Assembly (NCBI GenBank): GCA_017419165.1
Contig: JAFOLW010000048.1
Coordinates: forward strand, 1-64,000
Length of the DNA stretch: 64,000 bases
Direction of reading: 5' to 3'
From: Erysipelotrichaceae bacterium
GTDB lineage: Bacteria; Bacillota_I; Bacilli_A; Erysipelotrichales; Erysipelotrichaceae
The first letter of the stretch is position 1. Each line of letters begins with the position of its first letter. A program made the translations under genes and the position numbers. Of this stretch, positions 59,549-64,000 are shown piece after piece. A model generated the notes under the pieces. That model was not told the DNA's origin and ran no database searches. It saw only the letters and a program-made list of their open reading frames with translations.

Positions 59549-61478
59549 CTTTGACTGCGGTCTTGCTTAAGTAGTTGAGATAGGCCGGATGGTCTTCGGA
59601 AACTCCTTCAGGGATCAGCCTTTCGGCGTCGGCGGCCATCGAGGCGAGAAGCGAAGAGAGCTGTTCTCTGATGTCGGTGTTTTGGTCTTTGCCGGTCATG
59701 AAGATCTGCGGGACGAAGCCCAGGGTCGAGGTTGTGTAATACAGACCGTCGAAGTCGTTGGCGTTGACTTCCGGATCCAGGACCTTCGTATTGCGTTCGT
59801 TGGTCAGATAGGCCATGACCAGATCGTTTTGCGGATCGATCATGACCAGTGTTCCGGTCCAGCCCTGATGACCGACCGTGAAGGAGGAGGCATCCGAGCC
59901 GTAGTACCAGGACCTCTGATCGTCACCCTGTCGTGCCCAGCCCAGACCCGAGTTTGCCGTGTCGATGCCGGTCGGTGAGATGAAGGTGTCGATGACGTTT
60001 CTTGAGAAGAAGCGGTGCCCTTCATAGCCTCCGTTCAACATGAGCGAGGCCAGCTTGGCCAGATCGACCGCATTGGCGAAAAGTCCCGCGTGGCCGGAGA
60101 CGCCGTTCATCGAATAGTAGGCCATCTCATCGTGGACCTCTCCCTGCAGAGTATAGGTGCGGACGCCCGGGAAACTGACGGCACCGTCGCGGGTGTTGCC
60201 GTTGAGTTCGGTGGCGGCACAGTCCTCTTTGCCGAAGCCGTGTTTCAGCGGTTCGAAGCTGATCCGTTTCAGTCCCATCGGCTTGAAGAAGTTTTCTTTC
60301 ATATAGGTGTCCAGATCCTGTCCGGAGACCTCCTCGACGATGAGTCCGAGGATCATGTAGTCGACATCGGAATACAGGTATTCACTGCCCGGTTCATAGA
60401 CCAGCGGCGTCTGACAGATCGCTTCGATCGTCTTTTCTTTGGTCTCTTCGCCGTGTTCATAGCCGGAGTATAAGAGATTGTATCCTTCTTCCGGCAGGTA
60501 TTCCTGGCTTGGCGCATCGACGTAGATGTTGAAGTAGCGGGGGCTCGGCGGGAAGCCGGCTTCGTGTTTCATGAGGTCACGGATCGTGATCGATGCCTTA
60601 TAGTCTTTCATCGTCTCCCACGCCACCTGCATGCCGAAGTCGTAACAGAAATCCAGAGTATCTTCATAGAAGCGTTCCCCCAGATAGGTATAGACTTTTT
60701 CGTCGATGTCGATCTTTCCTTCGCTGACCAGTTTCTGTATCGCGTAGTTGGCGGAGAACATCTTGGTGACCGAGGCCAGGTCGTACATCGTATCGTTGTC
60801 TGCCGGGACGGGATCGGCGATCCTGCTGCCGTCCGGCTCATAGGAATTCAAAGCTCCCCAGGTCCTGGCGTAGATGAGTTTGCCGTGGGAGATGACAGCC
60901 AGCTGTGCGGAAGGGAAACCGTGATCGATGTCGCTCTGGATGAGGTCGCTGATCAGTTCGAAGGCTTCCGGTCGGAATCCTTCTTCTTCCGGGCTGCCTT
61001 GAATGATGCCCGGATAGGGGATGAAGACCGATACGACATTTTCCTTGTCTTCCGGCTCTATGTTTGAGATCTGCAGGCTGTTCGACCCGTTTACGGCGAT
61101 CTTTGCGATGACGAGCTTATAGTTTCCCGCCATTGAGAGATCTTCTTCGCATTTGACGGAATTGACGTAGAGATCGAAAGACTCCACGCCTTCTTCCACG
61201 GACAGGTAGATCGTCCCCTGATCCTTGTAGGACTTGAAGGAGAGGACGGAATTCATCGCCAGGGTGTCATCGACTCCGCCAAGGCGGTCGGGGAAGGAGG
61301 CTTCTTTCTGGAAGTCACATTTGGGAAGGGAGGCCGGCTTTTCTACTGTGATCATCGGTCCCTGTTTTGTCATATCTTCGTTTTCGATCCCGCTTTCTTC
61401 CTTTTTCGTTTCGCAGCCAAACAGGCTCACCGAAACAAGGAGGACGCAAAGCAGGAGACATGTCTTTCTTAAGTTCAT
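59529..61478 (-). CDS. Serine hydrolase lipoprotein, beta-lactamase/PBP fold
   Basis: 649 residues. Lipoprotein signal with core CLLLCVLLVSVSLF and lipobox LFGC. An N-terminal beta-rich region (about 55-170) has FIVAR-free carbohydrate-binding-like strands. The hydrolase has the Ser-x-x-Lys motif ASVTK, YSDVDYMILG and a late GHQGWTG (His-x-Gly), as in class C beta-lactamases and DD-peptidases. It may cut peptidoglycan peptides or esters outside the cell. The ATG is 42 bases from the divergent YgjV-like start. Confidence 0.9.
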   Translation of the reverse strand: MNLRKTCLLLCVLLVSVSLFGCETKKEESGIENEDMTKQGPMITVEKPASLPKCDFQKEASFPDRLGGVDDTLAMNSVLSFKSYKDQGTIYLSVEEGVESFDLYVNSVKCEEDLSMAGNYKLVIAKIAVNGSNSLQISNIEPEDKENVVSVFIPYPGIIQGSPEEEGFRPEAFELISDLIQSDIDHGFPSAQLAVISHGKLIYARTWGALNSYEPDGSRIADPVPADNDTMYDLASVTKMFSANYAIQKLVSEGKIDIDEKVYTYLGERFYEDTLDFCYDFGMQVAWETMKDYKASITIRDLMKHEAGFPPSPRYFNIYVDAPSQEYLPEEGYNLLYSGYEHGEETKEKTIEAICQTPLVYEPGSEYLYSDVDYMILGLIVEEVSGQDLDTYMKENFFKPMGLKRISFEPLKHGFGKEDCAATELNGNTRDGAVSFPGVRTYTLQGEVHDEMAYYSMNGVSGHAGLFANAVDLAKLASLMLNGGYEGHRFFSRNVIDTFISPTGIDTANSGLGWARQGDDQRSWYYGSDASSFTVGHQGWTGTLVMIDPQNDLVMAYLTNERNTKVLDPEVNANDFDGLYYTTSTLGFVPQIFMTGKDQNTDIREQLSSLLASMAADAERLIPEGVSEDHPAYLNYLSKTAVKEKWNGQ

Positions 61479-61520
61479 ATCTTCACTTTATCATAAATGA
61501 ATTATGTTATATTTATTGTC

Positions 61521-62021
61521 ATGAACGATGTTTTGATCGCCAACATCCTGACCGTGATCGGTCAGGGCTTCACATTCTTCTCTTCGACGAGAAAACAGAA
61601 GGATTCCATACTGCGCTTTCAGATCGTCGCGATGTTGTTCATGTCGGCGGGGAGCCTGATCCTAAAAGGTTACAGTGCCATCGTCATGGACGGGATCGCG
61701 ATCACCCGCAACGTGATGTCGATCCATTCTTTCTCGTTCCCCGGACAGACGTATGTCTTCATTGCGATCGCCGTCATCTTCGGTTCTCTGTTCAACAATT
61801 TCGGCCTTCCGGGTTATCTGCCCATCGTGGCCAATGTCACCCAGTCGGCTGTCGTCTTAAACAAAAAGACCACGGCGAGAGGCTTGCAGTTCATGTTCGC
61901 CTTCGTATCGTTCTGCTGGGCCGTCTACAACTTTGTGATCAAGGCCTATGCCGGAGCCATCTTCGATGCCGTCAACATGATCTCTTTCCTGTTCAACGGT
62001 ATTTTGAACAAGGAAAAATAA
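61521..62021 (+). CDS. YgjV-like membrane protein
   Basis: 166 residues, about five membrane helices. It resembles the inner-membrane YgjV family: ILTVIGQGFTFFSSTRKQKDSIL, GLPGYLPIVANVTQS and the final AIFDAVNMISFLFN. Function unknown. A TATATT box at 61508-61513 sits seven bases before the ATG, and the in-frame ATG at 61497 lies upstream, so a leaderless start is inferred. Confidence 0.83.
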   Translation: MNDVLIANILTVIGQGFTFFSSTRKQKDSILRFQIVAMLFMSAGSLILKGYSAIVMDGIAITRNVMSIHSFSFPGQTYVFIAIAVIFGSLFNNFGLPGYLPIVANVTQSAVVLNKKTTARGLQFMFAFVSFCWAVYNFVIKAYAGAIFDAVNMISFLFNGILNKEK

Positions 62022-62032
62022 TTTAAAAAAAA

Positions 62033-62075
62033 TTAGCACTCTCCTATTGACATTGCTAAAAAGAAGAACTATAAC
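62033..62075 (+). promoter_or_regulatory. CIRCE operator over the hsp20 promoter
   Basis: TTAGCACTC (62033-62041), nine-base spacer and CATTGCTAA (62051-62059) match the CIRCE element of the HrcA repressor; the right arm differs from GAGTGCTAA at two positions. A TTGACA (62047-62052) and TATAAC (62070-62075), 17 bases apart, overlap it, so HrcA would block polymerase until heat stress. Confidence 0.88.
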
Positions 62076-62138
62076 ATAATTGTACAAGGAAATCAGAGAA
62101 GATCCTAGGTAAAGATATAGAATCCAAACCCTCCATTC

Positions 62139-62188
62139 CCTTGCTTAAAGACATAGTTCATTTCAATGAACGATGAATTAAGTAAAGG
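62139..62188 (+). promoter_or_regulatory. Candidate RNA thermometer in the hsp20 leader
   Basis: The leader of about 120 bases can fold so that CCTT-G-CTTAA (62139-62148) pairs with TTAAG-TA-AAGG (62178-62188), around an inner hairpin GTTCAT/ATGAAC (62156-62171). This hides the AAGG of the ribosome site AAAGGAGGT (62184-62192). A second option pairs CCTCC (62130-62134) with GGAGG. Melting on heat would free the site. Confidence 0.45.
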
Positions 62189-62201
62189 AGGTAAATGTAC
62201 T

Positions 62202-62651
62202 ATGTTAACACCTAAAGTATTTGAAGACGATCTGTTTGATGACTGGATGGATCCGTTCAGGATGATGAAGGGATTCCGTTCCCTTGACAGGAAGCTGTAC
62301 GGCAAACATGCCGATCGTGAGATGTTGATGGACGTCAATGAGAAAGACGGAAATTACGAAGTCGAGATCGATCTGCCGGGCTTCAAGAAAGAAGACATCA
62401 ATGTCGAGCTGAATGACGGCTATATGACCGTGACGGCAGCGAAAGGCGTTGAAGAAGAAGGCAAGGACGGCAAAGGCAAGGTCATCCGTCAGGAACGCTA
62501 TTCCGGTACCCTGTCCAGGACGTTCTATGTCGGTGAGAATATCACTAACGAGGATGTCACCGGCAAGTTCGAGAACGGCGTATTGAAGCTGTGTATCCCG
62601 AAGAGGGAAGAAGAAAAGCTCGTCAATAAGAACCGGATCATGATCGAGTAA
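62202..62651 (+). CDS. Hsp20 small heat-shock protein
   Basis: 149 residues. The alpha-crystallin domain (about 43-140) has YEVEIDLPGFKKEDINVELNDGY (in two parts) and the GVLKLCIPK motif; the N-terminal arm is Met/Phe-rich as in chaperones that hold unfolded proteins. The C-terminal tail lacks a full I-x-I motif but ends RIMIE. AAAGGAGGT precedes the ATG at 62202. Controlled by a CIRCE operator and perhaps by an RNA thermometer. Confidence 0.96.
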   Translation: MLTPKVFEDDLFDDWMDPFRMMKGFRSLDRKLYGKHADREMLMDVNEKDGNYEVEIDLPGFKKEDINVELNDGYMTVTAAKGVEEEGKDGKGKVIRQERYSGTLSRTFYVGENITNEDVTGKFENGVLKLCIPKREEEKLVNKNRIMIE

Positions 62652-62660
62652 GATGTACGG

Positions 62661-62698
62661 AAAACGGGAACGTGTCCAAGGATGCGCTCCCGTTTTTT
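62661..62698 (+). terminator. Terminator of hsp20
   Basis: AAAACGGGA (62661-62669) and TCCCGTTTT (62688-62696) followed by T residues. Confidence 0.9.
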
Positions 62699-62774
62699 CA
62701 TTAAGGGATAAAGGACGAACGATACGGGTGTGCCGCGGAAAACCCGGAAAGGGAAGATGTGTTAAGATGAATGT

Positions 62775-62999
62775 ATGGCAAGTATTTCTGCAAGCATCGG
62801 TGTGATCACTCTGACCTTCGCGCTTCTGATCTATGAGCTCGATCTTTTGTGGCTTGTTCTGGATCTGATCGGCATGGTCATCGCCTATCTCGGGCTGCGC
62901 AAAGGGGACAGGAACTGCAAGCTCGGTCTCATCCTTTGTTCGATCGCGGCGTTTTTCTGTTTCACGATGATCTGCATCGTTTATTTTGCGTCAAGATAA
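62775..62999 (+). CDS. Small two-helix membrane protein
   Basis: 74 residues with two or three hydrophobic segments (about 8-40 and 50-70) and a GLRKGDRNCKLG loop. This shape is common in small Firmicute membrane proteins of the DUF4190-like group, but I do not name it. Its start follows a weak TAAGAT box by six bases, again like a leaderless start. No ribosome site is seen. A terminator follows. Confidence 0.65.
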   Translation: MASISASIGVITLTFALLIYELDLLWLVLDLIGMVIAYLGLRKGDRNCKLGLILCSIAAFFCFTMICIVYFASR

Positions 63000-63007
63000 G
63001 CTGTTTT

Positions 63008-63027
63008 AAGGACGAAGGTCCTTTTTT
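63008..63027 (+). terminator. Terminator after the small membrane protein gene
   Basis: AAGGAC (63008-63013), GAAG loop, GTCCTT (63018-63023), T run. Confidence 0.85.
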
Positions 63028-63044
63028 ATTACAGGAGGAAAGTC

Positions 63045-63932
63045 ATGTCACTCGCAAGTCTTTACATCCGTTATGTTTTCGGCAAGGGCGACCGCAAAAG
63101 AGATGCGGGACTGTCGACACCGGACGACGTGAAACGCTATGACGATATCCGCTACGGAAAGAACAGGAAATACCATCTCCTGGATGTCTACCGTCCGAAA
63201 GACAAAGAAGGAAAGCTTCCGGTCATCGTCTCGGTCCATGGCGGCGCCTGGGTCTACGGTACCAAGGAGACGTATCAGTATTACTGCATGTCTCTTGCGC
63301 AGAGAGGCTTCGCGGTCGTCAACTTCAGCTACCGTCTGGCACCGGAACACCGTTATCCTGCCCAGATCGAAGATACCAATACCGTCATCAAATGGATATT
63401 GGCGAATGCGGAGGACTACGGTCTTGATACCGATAACGTCTTTGCCGTAGGGGATTCGGCCGGCGGGCATCTGCTTTCCGTTTATACGGCGATGCTCAAC
63501 GAGAAGGCTTACGCGAATTATTACGGCATCGATCTGCCGAAAGGCTTCATGTTCAATGCGATCGCTCTGAACTGCGGCGTCTACAGGCAGGAAAAGCCGG
63601 AGAAGAAGGGACTGGGCGCTTTGATGTATGATCTGCTGCCGCGAAACTTCTCCGAAGAAGACTTTATGATGCTCAACAGCTATGACAAGATCAAGGAAGG
63701 CTATCCGCCGACCTTCGTCATGTCGGCCAACGGCGACTTCTTAAAGGAACAGGTCGATGTGATCGTTCCCGAACTGGAAAAACACGGGATAAAGCATCAG
63801 GTGAAGATCTACGGCAGCGAAGATCACGTACTGGGGCATGTCTTCCATTGCAACGTCAAGACGGAAGACGCGGCAATATGCAACGACGAGGAATGTGAAT
63901 TTTTCAGAGCACATATGAAGGAGAGAAAATGA
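63045..63932 (+). CDS. Alpha/beta hydrolase, HSL-type esterase
   Basis: 295 residues. The oxyanion motif HGGAWVYG, nucleophile elbow GDSAGGHL and the later DHVLGHVF His are those of the hormone-sensitive-lipase group; the acid residue is probably in SANGDFLKEQ. It hydrolyses small esters in the cytoplasm. GGAGGAAAG precedes the ATG. Its stop overlaps the next start by four bases. Confidence 0.9.
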   Translation: MSLASLYIRYVFGKGDRKRDAGLSTPDDVKRYDDIRYGKNRKYHLLDVYRPKDKEGKLPVIVSVHGGAWVYGTKETYQYYCMSLAQRGFAVVNFSYRLAPEHRYPAQIEDTNTVIKWILANAEDYGLDTDNVFAVGDSAGGHLLSVYTAMLNEKAYANYYGIDLPKGFMFNAIALNCGVYRQEKPEKKGLGALMYDLLPRNFSEEDFMMLNSYDKIKEGYPPTFVMSANGDFLKEQVDVIVPELEKHGIKHQVKIYGSEDHVLGHVFHCNVKTEDAAICNDEECEFFRAHMKERK

Positions 63933-64000
63933 TCTATAACGAATTCAAAGGAATGAAACTGTCGAGGCTCGGCTTCGGCTGCATGCGTTTTGCGATGAAG
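63929..64000 (+). CDS. Aldo/keto reductase, 5' part only
   Basis: Only the first 24 codons are in the window. They read MIYNEFKGMKLSRLGFGCMR and onward, the usual start of aldo/keto reductases (LSRLGFGCMR binds near the cofactor). The gene runs off the right edge. It overlaps the esterase stop by four bases (ATGA), so the two form an operon. Confidence 0.8.
   Translation, partial: MIYNEFKGMKLSRLGFGCMRFAMK

Overview
The window reads as a chromosomal segment of a mid-GC Firmicute, probably a gut member of the Erysipelotrichia or a close relative. This is an inference. The signs are strong GGAGG ribosome sites, sigma-A promoters, a CIRCE element before an hsp20 gene, Spx, PTS loci run by PRD regulators, LrgAB, YugP-type protease and a DUF969/DUF979/Pcp cluster. 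The genus cannot be fixed from the sequence alone. I saw no rRNA, tRNA, CRISPR array, insertion sequence or prophage. No stretch above 300 bases lacks a gene.

Layout. 1-5.9 kb: an AraC regulator divergent from araA, an FGGY kinase and a D-aminoacylase-like amidohydrolase (L-arabinose use). 5.9-11.1 kb: a membrane protein, a second AraC regulator, and divergent rhaA-rhaD-rhaB (L-rhamnose use; rhaB lacks its usual C-terminal end). 11.2-16.6 kb: an MFS permease, a TetR regulator with an operator in its own promoter, spx, lon and an MgtC-like protein. 16.6-21.5 kb: a three-gene export system of the NHLP bacteriocin type (short adaptor, C39 peptidase-ABC protein, second ABC protein) with no precursor peptide nearby. 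21.6-24.7 kb: a secreted Cys-repeat/receiver-like membrane protein and an AI-2E family permease. 24.8-29 kb: PRD regulator, PTS EIIBC and a metallo-beta-lactamase-fold hydrolase.

29-33 kb holds the most striking locus: a 679-residue TIR-domain protein divergent from a membrane protein with Rossmann-like domains and a C-terminal RyR domain. TIR enzymes make nucleotide signals from NAD, and RyR domains are predicted nucleotide sensors in bacterial conflict systems. The pair therefore looks like an undescribed Thoeris-like signal-and-membrane-effector defence module. This is inference from architecture.

33-46 kb: a soluble hybrid histidine kinase, glycogen synthase fused to an SCP2-like domain, DUF4186, lipoproteins, LrgA/LrgB, an M29-type peptidase, DUF969-DUF979-pyroglutamyl peptidase, a flavodoxin-like reductase with a cyclophilin-like lipoprotein, ProC and DegV. 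46-53 kb: AzlCD, then a PRD regulator divergent from a cellobiose-type PTS (EIIB, EIIC, EIIA) and a GH1 6-phospho-beta-glucosidase. 53-64 kb: histidine phosphatase, LOG-like protein, PfkB kinase, an AlkZ-related protein, MsrA and free-Met-sulfoxide reductase, YugP protease, a phosphoesterase, a serine hydrolase, a YgjV-like protein, heat-regulated Hsp20, an alpha/beta hydrolase and the start of an aldo/keto reductase.

A theme across the window is that many single genes start 6-10 bases after a TATAAT-like box, so their mRNAs are probably leaderless, while operons use good Shine-Dalgarno sites. Most transcription units end in clear intrinsic terminators, several of them shared between convergent genes.
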